From Lutibacter sp. (lineage in GTDB: Bacteria; Bacteroidota; Bacteroidia; Flavobacteriales; Flavobacteriaceae): DNA of 54,550 nucleotides. Shown here piece by piece: positions 15,276-24,212 of this stretch (position 1 is its first letter; each line of letters begins with the position of its first letter). Both the position numbers and the translations under genes were made by a program. Under the pieces are notes generated by a model. That model saw only the letters and a list, made by a program, of their open reading frames with translations, did no database searches and was not told the DNA's origin. The stretch is taken from positions 1 through 54,550 of the forward strand of contig NZ_JAUYUD010000060.1 in NCBI RefSeq assembly GCF_030692605.1. Reading direction: 5' to 3'.

Positions 15276-18200
15276 ATGGAATACAATTTTAGAAAGATTG
15301 AGGATGATTGGCAAAAGTATTGGGCAGAAAAACAAACGTTTAAAGCAGAAAATAACGCCACAAAACCTAAATATTATGTGTTAGATATGTTCCCTTATCC
15401 GTCTGGAGCAGGGTTACATGTTGGGCATCCACTTGGATATATTGCTTCAGATATTTATGCACGTTACAAACGACATAAAGGATTTAATGTTTTGCATCCG
15501 CAAGGGTACGATTCTTTTGGATTACCAGCAGAACAATATGCAATTCAAACAGGGCAGCATCCAGCTATTACTACAGAAGCTAACATAAAAACATATAGGA
15601 AACAGTTGGATCAAATTGGATTTTCATTCGATTGGTCTCGCGAAGTACGGACTTCAGATCCAAGTTATTATAAATGGACTCAGTGGATTTTCATTCAATT
15701 ATTCGAATCTTATTATTGCAAAGATGCAAATCAGGCAAGATCAATTTCAGAATTGGAAGCTGTTTTTGCTACTGAAGGAAACTATAGAATTAATGCAGCT
15801 TGTGATGATAATATTGAAATTTTTGGTGCTGATGATTGGAAAAACTATTCAGAAGAACAAAAACAGAAAATTTTATTAAAATACAGACTTACTTTTTTAT
15901 CTGAAACTGAAGTAAACTGGTGCCCTGCTTTGGGAACTGTATTAGCAAATGATGAAATTGTAAACGGTGTTTCTGAACGTGGAGGACATACCGTTATTCG
16001 AAAAAAAATGATGCAATGGAGTATGCGAATTACTGCATATGCACAGCGTTTATTGGATGGTTTGGCTAAAATAGATTGGCCACAACCTTTAAAAGATTCA
16101 CAAACGTATTGGATTGGAAGATCTGAAGGAGCAATGGTTTCATTTAACGTCATTGCGAGTGAAACGAAGCAATCTCTACCTTATAAGATTGATGTTTTTA
16201 CAACTCGCCCTGACACCATTTTCGGAGTTAGCTTTATGACACTTGCTCCCGAACACGAATTAGTTTCAAAAATTACAACTCCAGAACAAAAAGAAGCAAT
16301 TGAAACGTACAAAAAAGCTACCTCAAAACGAAGTGAATTAGAACGTATGGCTGATGTAAAAACAATTTCGGGAGTTTTTACAGGCGCTTATGCCCAACAT
16401 CCATTTTCTGGCAAAGAAGTTCCAATTTGGATTGGAGATTATGTATTAGCTGGTTATGGGACAGGTGCCGTTATGTCGGTTCCATGTGGTGATGAACGTG
16501 ACTATGCTTTTGCGAAACATTTCAATATTGAAATTCCAAATATTTTTGAAGGTGTTGATATTTCCGAAGAAGCTTATACCGATAAAGAAAATTCTGTAAT
16601 TGCTAATTCTGATTTTTTGAATGGATTGCCTTATAAAAAAGCAATGAAAACCATTATTTATGAAATAGAAAAACGTGGTTTTGGATATGGAAAAATAAAT
16701 TACCGTTTGCGCGATGCAGTTTTTAGTCGTCAACGATATTGGGGAGAACCTTTTCCGGTATATTACAAAAACGGAATGCCTCAAATGATTGACAAACAAT
16801 ATTTGCCAATTGTATTACCAGAAGTTGAAAAATACTTACCAACAGAAGATGGTCAACCACCTTTAGGTAATGCAACTACTTGGGCTTGGGATACAAATAC
16901 AAACACAATAGTTAGTAACGATAAAATAAGTCACCCTTCGGGGGATTTAGGGGGCGTTTTTTCGCTGGAATTAAACACAATGCCGGGTTGGGCAGGAAGT
17001 TCTTCTTACTTTAACCGGTATATGGATTCTGAAAACACAGAAGAATTTGTAAGCAAAGAAGCTGTAAATTATTGGCAAGATGTAGATTTGTATATTGGTG
17101 GAAGTGAACACGCAACTGGGCATTTATTATACTCTCGTTTTTGGCAAATGTTTTTATACGACAAAGGAGTTGTACCTGTTGAAGAATATGCAAAAAAACT
17201 GATTAACCAAGGAATGATTACTGGGACTTCAGCTTTTGTTAAAAGAGTAGGTTTTACTTTTTTTAACTTAGCAGGAATTGATTTTTCTGTAAAAGATAAT
17301 GAAAATTTAAATCTTTTAAGAGAAGAATTTAAGGTGGTAAAGGATAAAATTATTTCAGAGGACTTAATATTATATTTAAAAAAAACATACAATCTTGATA
17401 AAACGAACAATAAAGAGCATATTGAACATATGAAAAAAAGAGAAGTTTTGATTAATTATTTAATTAATCCAATTTCTCAAAAAATTAGTGAATTAGGCTT
17501 AATTGATAAAATATTGATTGATGATGGAGATTTACAGTTTTTCAAAACACACGTATCGGTTGACTATGTAAATTCGAATGATCAATTAGATTTTGAAAGA
17601 TTAAAAAAGGAGGATATTCTATATAAGGAAGTAGAATTTATAACAGCAGATAGTAATATATTTTTGTGTTCTCGCGAAGTAGAAAAAATGTCTAAATCCA
17701 AATACAATGTTGTAAATCCAGACCAAATTTGTGTGGAATACGGAGCGGATAGTTTACGAATGTTCGAAATGTTTTTAGGTCCGTTAGAGCAGTCTAAGCC
17801 TTGGAAAACTTCCGGAATTTCGGGTGTTTACAGTTTCTTAAAAAAATTGTGGAAATTATATATTGTAAACGATGTTTTTTCTGTTTCAGATGAAGAGCCA
17901 ACACCTGAAGAATTTAAAGTTTTGCACAAAACTATTAAAAAAGTGGAAGAAGATATTGCAAATTTCTCTTTCAACACTTCGGTTTCAACATTTATGATTG
18001 CGGTAAACGAATTAACAGCTTTAAAATGTAATAAAAGAGCAATTTTAGAGCCACTAGCCATTATTATTGAGCCTTATGCACCGCATATTGCTGAAGAATT
18101 ATGGAAAAATCTAGGACATTCAACATCTATTTCAACTGTTGAATTCCCTGTTTTTGAACCAAAATATTTGGTAGAAAGCAGAAAGGAATATCCTGTTTCA

Positions 18201-18365
18201 TTTAATGGTAAAATGCGTTTTAAAATAGAATTATCATTAGATTTGGGGATAAAAGAAATTGAAGATGCTGTTTTGGCTCATGAAAAAACGCAAGAGCACT
18301 TACAAGGAAGAATTCCTAAAAAGGTAATTATAGTTCATGGTAAAATTATAAACATTGTTGAATAA
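15276..18365 (+). CDS. leuS: Leucyl-tRNA synthetase with repeat-derived insertions
   Basis: This class I enzyme charges tRNA-Leu. The HVGH motif is at 48-51 and KMSKS at 804-808. The CP1 editing domain lies at about 220-420, including TTRPDTIFG. At 1029 residues it is long; from memory the flavobacterial enzyme is about 920-950. Three insertions explain this. Residues 292-300 (VIASETKQS) are encoded by a GTCATTGCGAG...GAAGCAATCTC element. About residues 553-560 (HPSGDLGG) come from a GC-rich CCCTTCGGGGG stretch. A block of about 85 residues lies at 648-755. Residue 577 is Ser where SSWYF is usual. The frame is intact, so the enzyme is probably active. It heads a cluster with a SemiSWEET gene 7 bases downstream. 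Confidence 0.96.
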   Translation: MEYNFRKIEDDWQKYWAEKQTFKAENNATKPKYYVLDMFPYPSGAGLHVGHPLGYIASDIYARYKRHKGFNVLHPQGYDSFGLPAEQYAIQTGQHPAITTEANIKTYRKQLDQIGFSFDWSREVRTSDPSYYKWTQWIFIQLFESYYCKDANQARSISELEAVFATEGNYRINAACDDNIEIFGADDWKNYSEEQKQKILLKYRLTFLSETEVNWCPALGTVLANDEIVNGVSERGGHTVIRKKMMQWSMRITAYAQRLLDGLAKIDWPQPLKDSQTYWIGRSEGAMVSFNVIASETKQSLPYKIDVFTTRPDTIFGVSFMTLAPEHELVSKITTPEQKEAIETYKKATSKRSELERMADVKTISGVFTGAYAQHPFSGKEVPIWIGDYVLAGYGTGAVMSVPCGDERDYAFAKHFNIEIPNIFEGVDISEEAYTDKENSVIANSDFLNGLPYKKAMKTIIYEIEKRGFGYGKINYRLRDAVFSRQRYWGEPFPVYYKNGMPQMIDKQYLPIVLPEVEKYLPTEDGQPPLGNATTWAWDTNTNTIVSNDKISHPSGDLGGVFSLELNTMPGWAGSSSYFNRYMDSENTEEFVSKEAVNYWQDVDLYIGGSEHATGHLLYSRFWQMFLYDKGVVPVEEYAKKLINQGMITGTSAFVKRVGFTFFNLAGIDFSVKDNENLNLLREEFKVVKDKIISEDLILYLKKTYNLDKTNNKEHIEHMKKREVLINYLINPISQKISELGLIDKILIDDGDLQFFKTHVSVDYVNSNDQLDFERLKKEDILYKEVEFITADSNIFLCSREVEKMSKSKYNVVNPDQICVEYGADSLRMFEMFLGPLEQSKPWKTSGISGVYSFLKKLWKLYIVNDVFSVSDEEPTPEEFKVLHKTIKKVEEDIANFSFNTSVSTFMIAVNELTALKCNKRAILEPLAIIIEPYAPHIAEELWKNLGHSTSISTVEFPVFEPKYLVESRKEYPVSFNGKMRFKIELSLDLGIKEIEDAVLAHEKTQEHLQGRIPKKVIIVHGKIINIVE
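16149..16176 (+). repeat. GTCATTGCGAG...GAAGCAATCTC palindromic repeat inside leuS
   Basis: The ends ATTGC/GCAAT form an imperfect dyad. I recall this sequence as a dispersed palindromic repeat in many AT-rich bacterial genomes. It reads through leuS in frame as VIASETKQS, at the base of the editing domain. Confidence 0.6.
16932..16955 (+). repeat. GC-rich repeat-like insertion inside leuS (second site)
   Basis: CACCCTTCGGGGG followed by ATTTAGGGGGC is strikingly GC-rich for this genome. It contains CCC-TTCG-GGG, a short hairpin with a UUCG loop in RNA. It encodes about eight extra residues before the conserved LNTMPGWAGSS block and resembles dispersed G-rich repeats of Bacteroidota genomes. 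Confidence 0.45.
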
Positions 18366-18372
18366 TAATTAA

Positions 18373-18630
18373 ATGATTGACAAATTTGAAATAATAGGAT
18401 TAATTGCAGCTGTTTTAACAACATCGGCTTATGTTCCTCAGGTTTATAAAACTTGGAAAATAAAATCGGCAGGTAATTTATCATTAACAATGTACATCAC
18501 CATGTTTATTGGAATTATATTATGGTTGGTTTATGGAATTCATTTGAATAGTTTCGCAATGATTATTGCTAATAGTATCACCGCCATGTTAACCTTTTTA
18601 TTGATTGTTTTTAAACTTAAATATAAATAA
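18373..18630 (+). CDS. SemiSWEET sugar transporter (PQ-loop/MtN3 family)
   Basis: This 85-residue protein has three membrane helices and the PQ-loop signature AYVPQVYKTWKIKSAGNLS. That matches one triple-helix bundle of the SWEET family. SemiSWEETs work as dimers and move sugars such as glucose or sucrose down their gradient. It starts 7 bases after leuS and ends 2 bases before the PepSY gene, so the three are probably co-transcribed. The sugar is not known. Confidence 0.88.
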   Translation: MIDKFEIIGLIAAVLTTSAYVPQVYKTWKIKSAGNLSLTMYITMFIGIILWLVYGIHLNSFAMIIANSITAMLTFLLIVFKLKYK

Positions 18631-18632
18631 CA

Positions 18633-19382
18633 ATGTTCAAAAAAAATATTAATTATAACGCTCGAAAAACACATAGATATTTAGGTGTTATCATTGGTAT
18701 TCAATTTTTATTTTGGACACTTGGCGGTTTGTATTTTAGTTGGAACAATATGGATGATGTGCATGGTGAAACGCTTTTAAAACATGATGAATATTCCGTA
18801 AAAAACTTCGATTTTTCTTTGATTCAACAAGGAATAGATTCCTTAAAAATTGTGAAAGGATTGGATTCAATTCGATCTATTAATTTTATAGAAATATTGG
18901 ATAAACCTACTGCGCAAGTAAGATATTTTTATGATGGACATCTTCAAATTCAACTAATAAATTCGGAAACGGGGAAATTGCGTTCAGAATTAACAGGTCA
19001 AGAGTGTATTGAAATAGCCGAAAAACAGTTACTAAAACCAATTCCAATTATTAAAGCAGTGTTATTAAAAAAGCACACCGCTGGAGATCATCATGAATAT
19101 AGAGGGAAGTTATTGCCAGCCTATGCTTTTACATTAGATCATCCAACAAAAACTACCATTTATGTTTCTACCGAATTAGGTGAAATCACAAGTGTAAGAA
19201 ATAACAATTGGCGTCGTTTCGACTTTTTATGGATGCTTCACACCATGGATTATTCTACAAGAGACCATATAACAAACTGGGTATTACGTATTTTTTCAGT
19301 GTTTGGGTTAGTTACAGTATTATCAGGCTTTTATCTTTTCTATTTATCGTCACCATTTATGAGAAAATTCCGTAAAAAATAA
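18633..19382 (+). CDS. PepSY-domain membrane protein
   Basis: This 249-residue protein has an N-terminal helix (about 17-36, GVIIGIQFLFWTLGGLYFSW), a periplasmic region with a PepSY-like module (about 110-190, ending STELGEITSVRNN), and a C-terminal helix (about 220-240). The segment WMLHTMDYSTRD and the helix with the pattern FGLVTVLSGFYL are typical of PepSY-associated membrane proteins, some of which work with iron reductases or respiratory complexes. The exact role is unknown. Confidence 0.75.
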   Translation: MFKKNINYNARKTHRYLGVIIGIQFLFWTLGGLYFSWNNMDDVHGETLLKHDEYSVKNFDFSLIQQGIDSLKIVKGLDSIRSINFIEILDKPTAQVRYFYDGHLQIQLINSETGKLRSELTGQECIEIAEKQLLKPIPIIKAVLLKKHTAGDHHEYRGKLLPAYAFTLDHPTKTTIYVSTELGEITSVRNNNWRRFDFLWMLHTMDYSTRDHITNWVLRIFSVFGLVTVLSGFYLFYLSSPFMRKFRKK

Positions 19383-19472
19383 GTTAAACTCATGTTGATT
19401 TCAATTTGAAGGTGATGTATAAAATGTTTTTCATCCAGTAAAATATTAGTTATATTTACTTCAAATTATAGT

Positions 19473-20927
19473 ATGAAAATAAAGCAACTTTCTTTACGAA
19501 TCCGTATTTTTTTAGCAATGATTTTGCTGATATTATTGGCATCGGTATTAATTGCGGCGGTTACTATATATCAATACAAAGAGCAAACCGAAGAGTATAA
19601 TGAAGGCAGATTATTGCGTAAAGAGGAAGCCGTAAAAGCATCAATAAATTATTGGCTCTCAAGTGGGAATACTTTCCCTTTGGAAGCTGAGAATTTAAAA
19701 TTTATTTTCAAAGATAAAATTTATGAAATTTCTGATATTGAAAAATTAGAAATTAATATTTACGATTTAAATGGAAACAAGGCCATCAGTTCTCATGCAG
19801 GTTTTATAAAAAGTGATGCTCCAGTTGCACTTTCAAAGGAGCTAATTAATTATTTATCAAATAATATAGAACATAAATATTCAAGTTCATTAAACCTTGA
19901 AGGAAGTACTTTTCAAACTTCTTTTTCTTATATTATTGATAATAAATTTAAACCATTTGGGATTTTGAATTTACGTTATGAGCAAGACAATACTGCTCAA
20001 GATGAAGATTTGAGAGAGTTTTTGTATAGGATGTTAATGGTGTATGTTTTAATGTTCGCAATAGCCATTTTACTTGCTTATTTTATCTCAAGTTATGTTA
20101 CCAAAAATATAAAAGCTGTAACTGATAAAATGAAAAGCACATCGTTAAATTCAAGAAACGAAAAAATTGAAATAAAAAATGCAAGTTTAGAAATTAACAC
20201 ACTAGTTAACGCATATAATTTTATGGTCGATGAACTTGAAAGCAGTGCAATTAAATTAGCTAAAGGGGAAAGAGAACAGGCGTGGCGCGAAATGGCAAAA
20301 CAGGTGGCTCATGAAATTAAAAATCCGCTAACGCCAATGAGACTTACGGTGCAAAGTTTTCAACGAAAATTTGATGCTAACGATCCTGAAATTAAAGATA
20401 AAATTAATGAATATAGCAAAACATTGATTCAACAAATTGATACCATGAGCCTTATAGCTTCAGCCTTTTCAGATTTTGCTAAAATGCCAGCACAACAAAA
20501 AGAAGAATTGGATGTGGTAGAAGTTATAAAACATGCACTTGATATTTTTTCTGAAGAGTATATTTATTATTTTCCTAAAAAGGAATCAATTATTGCAGAA
20601 TTAGATAAAACGCAATTAATAAGGGTTATAACAAACTTAGTAACTAATGCCATTCAAGCATTACAAGAAGTTGAACACAAAAAAATTGAAGTTACTGTAA
20701 CCGAAGAAAATGAAAAAGTGATTATTGTTATTGCGGATAATGGAAAGGGAATTTTGGAAAATGATAAAATAAGGGTTTTTGAGCCAAAATTTACGACCAA
20801 ATCCAGTGGAATGGGATTGGGATTGGGAATGGTTAAAAACATAATTGAAGCATATAACGGAACAATTACTTTTACATCAAAACAACAAGTTGGAACCGTT
20901 TTTAATATCGAAATACCAAAAAAATAA
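19473..20927 (+). CDS. Membrane sensor histidine kinase (NtrY-like, HAMP-HisKA-HATPase)
   Basis: The 484 residues comprise membrane helix 1 (about 10-32), a periplasmic sensor (33-185), helix 2 (about 188-210), a HAMP linker (211-262), and a HisKA helix with the phospho-acceptor His280 in AHEIKNPLTPMRL. The HATPase domain has the N box NLVTNAIQAL, G1 ADNGKG, F box FEPKFTTK and G2 GLGLGM. The HEIKNPLTP form is typical of NtrY-like kinases. No response regulator is adjacent. The crotonase gene follows after 3 bases. The signal is unknown. Confidence 0.92.
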   Translation: MKIKQLSLRIRIFLAMILLILLASVLIAAVTIYQYKEQTEEYNEGRLLRKEEAVKASINYWLSSGNTFPLEAENLKFIFKDKIYEISDIEKLEINIYDLNGNKAISSHAGFIKSDAPVALSKELINYLSNNIEHKYSSSLNLEGSTFQTSFSYIIDNKFKPFGILNLRYEQDNTAQDEDLREFLYRMLMVYVLMFAIAILLAYFISSYVTKNIKAVTDKMKSTSLNSRNEKIEIKNASLEINTLVNAYNFMVDELESSAIKLAKGEREQAWREMAKQVAHEIKNPLTPMRLTVQSFQRKFDANDPEIKDKINEYSKTLIQQIDTMSLIASAFSDFAKMPAQQKEELDVVEVIKHALDIFSEEYIYYFPKKESIIAELDKTQLIRVITNLVTNAIQALQEVEHKKIEVTVTEENEKVIIVIADNGKGILENDKIRVFEPKFTTKSSGMGLGLGMVKNIIEAYNGTITFTSKQQVGTVFNIEIPKK

Positions 20928-20930
20928 GAA

Positions 20931-21707
20931 ATGGAATTTAATAATATTTTAGTTGAGATTGATGCAAATATTGCATTTATTACAATAGACCGTCCTCAAA
21001 AATTGAATGCTTTAAATATAGACACTATTGAGGAGCTTCATGAAGCATTTAAAAGTTTGAATAACAATAAAAATGTGAAGGTAATTATAATTACAGGAAG
21101 CGGTGAAAAGGCTTTTGTAGCTGGTGCAGATATTTCAGAATTTGCTCATTTTTCAGTTTTGGAAGGAGCTGAGTTAGCAAGAGAAGGACAATATAAATTA
21201 TTCGATTTTATTGAGAACCTAGAAACTCCGGTTATTGCAGCAATTAATGGTTTTGCACTTGGAGGAGGTTTAGAATTGGCTATGGCAGCGCATTTTAGAG
21301 TGGCAAGCTCCAATGCAAAAATGGGATTACCAGAAGTTAGTTTGGGTGTAATTCCAGGGTATGGAGGCACACAGCGTTTGCCACAATTGGTAGGAAAAGG
21401 AAAAGCAATGGAACTTATTATGACTGCCGGAATGATAACTGCTGATGAGGCTAAAGATTGGGGGCTTGTAAATTATGTGGTAACACAAGAAGAATTATTA
21501 TCTTTTTGTGAAACTCTAGCGCAAAAAATTGCAAGAAACTCTTCTGTGGCAATTACCGCTGCAATAAAATCGGTAAACGCAAATTTTACGAATGGTGTAA
21601 ATGGTTACAATGTTGAAATAGAAAATTTTGGGAAAAGTTTTGGCACCAATGATTTTAAAGAAGGGACAACGGCATTTTTAGAAAAACGAAGACCTAATTT
21701 TGAGTAA
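20931..21707 (+). CDS. Enoyl-CoA hydratase/isomerase (crotonase family)
   Basis: This 258-residue protein has the crotonase oxyanion-hole segments (AFVAGADISEF and INGFALGGGLELAM). Both Glu residues of true hydratases are present (GGGLE and LPEVSLG, followed by PGYGGTQRL). It hydrates trans-2-enoyl-CoA in beta-oxidation or amino-acid breakdown. It starts 3 bases after the histidine kinase and ends 3 bases before the stop of the convergent NlpC/P60 gene. No hairpin separates the two. Confidence 0.92.
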   Translation: MEFNNILVEIDANIAFITIDRPQKLNALNIDTIEELHEAFKSLNNNKNVKVIIITGSGEKAFVAGADISEFAHFSVLEGAELAREGQYKLFDFIENLETPVIAAINGFALGGGLELAMAAHFRVASSNAKMGLPEVSLGVIPGYGGTQRLPQLVGKGKAMELIMTAGMITADEAKDWGLVNYVVTQEELLSFCETLAQKIARNSSVAITAAIKSVNANFTNGVNGYNVEIENFGKSFGTNDFKEGTTAFLEKRRPNFE

Positions 21708-21710
21708 ATT

Positions 21711-22547
21711 TTAAAAAATTCTATTTATTTGAACAAATCTTTTTGAATAGTACATCTCTTTAATGGATGAAATTATAACACCTAAACTTGTTGAAGAATG
21801 AATAAATTTTATTTCGTCTTCAATAATTTCTGTAATCATACCCACATGACTTATGCTCCCTATTCTATTGGTAGCAAAAAAGATTAAGTCGCCTATTTTG
21901 GCTTCGGAACGATCTATTTTGGTTCCAACTTTAGCTTGTTGATGAGACGATCTTGGAAGGGTCATGTTTATTTCTTTAAAAGTAGTATACATTAATCCAG
22001 AACAATCAAAACCTTTAGCGCCTGTTCCACCTCTTCTGTATCTAGTACCAATATTTTTCGATGCGGTTTCAATTAAAAAATCAATTTGTGAAGTTTCAAA
22101 TACAACTTCTTCAATAGGTGCCTTTACAACAATATTTTCAATGGCTACAATTGGAGCTTCTTCTCTTAATATTAAAACATGACCAATAGGTAGTTTTGCC
22201 GTAACAGACGGGTTTAAATGTTCAAGTTCTTGAATACTAATCCCATATTTTTTTGAAATTCTAAATAAAGTTTCGCCTGAAACAACAGTATGATTTTGTA
22301 TTTGAGAAAGATCTATTTCATTCGTTTTTACTTGTTTATTTGGTATTTGAACAATTGTATTTAATTGTAATAACTTTCCTTTAAGTTTAGGATTAAGGGC
22401 ATAAATGACCGTTTCTTTTACATCGTATTTTTTAGCAATGGCATAAATACTTTCACCTTTAGCTACTTTATGTGTAACAGTGGTTTGAGAAAAAACCAAC
22501 GAGCTAGTTAGTATAAAAAAGAAGGATAAAAGTTTATAACTATTCAT
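21711..22547 (-). CDS. Peptidoglycan endopeptidase: two LysM domains and NlpC/P60
   Basis: The 278 residues start with a signal peptide (SSLVFSQ). Two LysM repeats follow, at about 25-67 (THKVAKGESIYAIAKKY) and 85-130 (THVVSGETLFRISKKYG form). The NlpC/P60 domain is at about 155-278, with the catalytic Cys in GFDCSGLMYT and the His in SHVGMI. It cuts stem peptides of the cell wall in the periplasm. I chose the ATG at 22547; a TTG three codons upstream is also in frame. It converges with the crotonase gene. Confidence 0.92.
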   Translation of the reverse strand: MNSYKLLSFFFILTSSLVFSQTTVTHKVAKGESIYAIAKKYDVKETVIYALNPKLKGKLLQLNTIVQIPNKQVKTNEIDLSQIQNHTVVSGETLFRISKKYGISIQELEHLNPSVTAKLPIGHVLILREEAPIVAIENIVVKAPIEEVVFETSQIDFLIETASKNIGTRYRRGGTGAKGFDCSGLMYTTFKEINMTLPRSSHQQAKVGTKIDRSEAKIGDLIFFATNRIGSISHVGMITEIIEDEIKFIHSSTSLGVIISSIKEMYYSKRFVQINRIF

Positions 22548-22668
22548 ATATTTCAATGTGTTTTAACAATAGTTGCCAAAAGTATAAAAACTATCAATTG
22601 GGTTTAAGATATTAACATAACTTTATCATTCCTAAACAAATTGTTTCTTCAAAGATAAAACTTATTAT

Positions 22669-23322
22669 TTATTTTACCCCATTCCATTCATTGTAAAACT
22701 GCTGAAGAAAAGTTTCCATATATTGGTGACGTTCTTCAGCAATTTTTTTACCTGATACGGTGTTCATTTTATCTTTTAATAATAACAATTTTTCATAAAA
22801 ATGATTAATTGTTGGAGCGTCTGACTTTTTATATTCTTCTATATTTTGATTTAGTTTTGGAGCAATTTCAGGGTTGTATAATTCCCTGTTTTTAAAACCT
22901 CCGTAATTAAAACAACGAGCAATACCAATTGCACCAATTGCATCTAACCTGTCTGCATCTTGAATAATAGCAAGTTCTGGTGAATTGAATTTTTGCTCAA
23001 AATTTCCACCTTTATATGATATGTTCGAAATTATTTTTTCAATATGAACGATAATAGAATCATCAACTTGCTGACTTTCTAAAAATTCACGTGCTATTTT
23101 AGGTCCAATAGTTTCATCACCATTATGAAATTTTGAGTCGGCAATATCGTGCAATAAAGCACCCAATTCAACAATAAACAAGTCAATATTTTCTCCTTTT
23201 GCTATTAATTTGGCATTGTTCCAAACACGTAAAATATGAAACCAATCATGTCCACCTTCGGCATTAATTAAGCTCGCTTTTATAAATACTTCAGTATTTG
23301 AAATTATTTGTTGTTTATTCAT
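22669..23322 (-). CDS. HD-domain phosphohydrolase
   Basis: This 217-residue cytosolic protein has the HD metal-binding set: His in GHDWFHILRVW, the HD pair in GALLHDIAD, and the distal Asp in IQDADRLDAIGAIG. It belongs to the YedJ/YpgQ-like group, several of which hydrolyse nucleotides. The substrate cannot be named. It lies downstream of the DUF1080 gene, but a terminator separates them. Confidence 0.88.
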   Translation of the reverse strand: MNKQQIISNTEVFIKASLINAEGGHDWFHILRVWNNAKLIAKGENIDLFIVELGALLHDIADSKFHNGDETIGPKIAREFLESQQVDDSIIVHIEKIISNISYKGGNFEQKFNSPELAIIQDADRLDAIGAIGIARCFNYGGFKNRELYNPEIAPKLNQNIEEYKKSDAPTINHFYEKLLLLKDKMNTVSGKKIAEERHQYMETFLQQFYNEWNGVK

Positions 23323-23334
23323 TGCTTAAAATTA

Positions 23335-23364
23335 AAAAATCCACTTTAATTAAAGTGGATTTTT
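23335..23364 (-). terminator. Terminator after the sugar-locus minus-strand operon
   Basis: The sequence is fully palindromic, with an ATCCACTTTAA/TTAAAGTGGAT core, flanked by A and T runs. It lies just downstream of the DUF1080 stop codon and upstream of the HD gene start. Confidence 0.85.
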
Positions 23365-23388
23365 ATATTTATTTTTTTTTAAAAAATA

Positions 23389-24174
23389 TTACAATTCTTT
23401 TATTCTGATATTTCTGAACCAAACATCATCACCATGGTCTTGTAGTCCGAAATATCCTTTTGAAGCAACATCGGCCCAGTCTTTATTTAATGATGGGAAT
23501 TTACTTCCAGCAACAAGTTCGTTCCATTCTGGAGTCCATAAATGATATTCTAAAACATTTTCACCATTCATTTTGTGCACAACAGTTCCTTTATAAACTG
23601 TAATTTCAACAGTATTCCATTCTCCAACCGGTTTGGCGTTTTGTGGTTTTGCTGGAATTAGATCGTATAATGAACCTGCCATTCGATTTCCGTCTTTTCC
23701 TAATTTAGCGTCAGGATGTTTCTCATTATCAAGAACTTGCATTTCTGGTGCCGTTTTCCAAATATAATCGAGCTTTTCTTGTCCAAGGTAAAATATACCA
23801 GAATTTCCACCTTCAGAAATTTTCCATTCTAATTTTACGGTAAAGTTTTGAAATTCTTTATTATAAAGGATATCTCCACCTTCCTTGTTTCCAGCTTCAC
23901 CTCTTCCAGATCCAATACAGTGGATTGTACCATCAATAATTGTCCAACCATTAGGTAAATATTCTTTTTTGTAACCTCTCCAACCTTCAGCTGTTTTACC
24001 ATCAAAAAGTAGCAACCAACCTTCTTCTATTTCAGCTTGAGTTAACGTATTTATTGGAGTTTCTATATTCACTTTTTCTTCTTCGGCAGTTTCAACAGGC
24101 TTTTTTATTTCAGGTTTACAACTTATTATTAAGATAAGAATGAGAGAACCAAACATTAAATTTTTTGTTTTCAT
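23389..24174 (-). CDS. 3-keto-disaccharide hydrolase family (DUF1080) lipoprotein
   Basis: The 261 residues start with a lipoprotein signal (lipobox LIISC). A jelly-roll domain of the 3-keto-disaccharide hydrolase/DUF1080 family fills about 50-261. Landmarks are GWLLLFDGKTAEGWRGY, IGSGRGEAG, LEWKISEGGNSGIFYLG, PEMQVLDN and GYFGLQDHG...VWFRNIRIKEL. Known members split 3-keto-glycosides made by FAD glycoside 3-dehydrogenases. The ATG at 24174 puts the signal peptide at the start; an upstream in-frame start at 24240 would overlap the previous gene. It is the last gene of a three-gene operon and faces the GMC dehydrogenase genes. Confidence 0.9.
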   Translation of the reverse strand: MKTKNLMFGSLILILIISCKPEIKKPVETAEEEKVNIETPINTLTQAEIEEGWLLLFDGKTAEGWRGYKKEYLPNGWTIIDGTIHCIGSGRGEAGNKEGGDILYNKEFQNFTVKLEWKISEGGNSGIFYLGQEKLDYIWKTAPEMQVLDNEKHPDAKLGKDGNRMAGSLYDLIPAKPQNAKPVGEWNTVEITVYKGTVVHKMNGENVLEYHLWTPEWNELVAGSKFPSLNKDWADVASKGYFGLQDHGDDVWFRNIRIKEL

Positions 24175-24212
24175 TTGTTTAAATTTTATTATTTTTATAA
24201 ATATGTTTTTAA

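Noticed and set aside
15276-18365. leuS as a pseudogene because of its length and insertions
   Set aside because: The reading frame is unbroken, both signature motifs and the editing site are kept, and the insertions are in frame.
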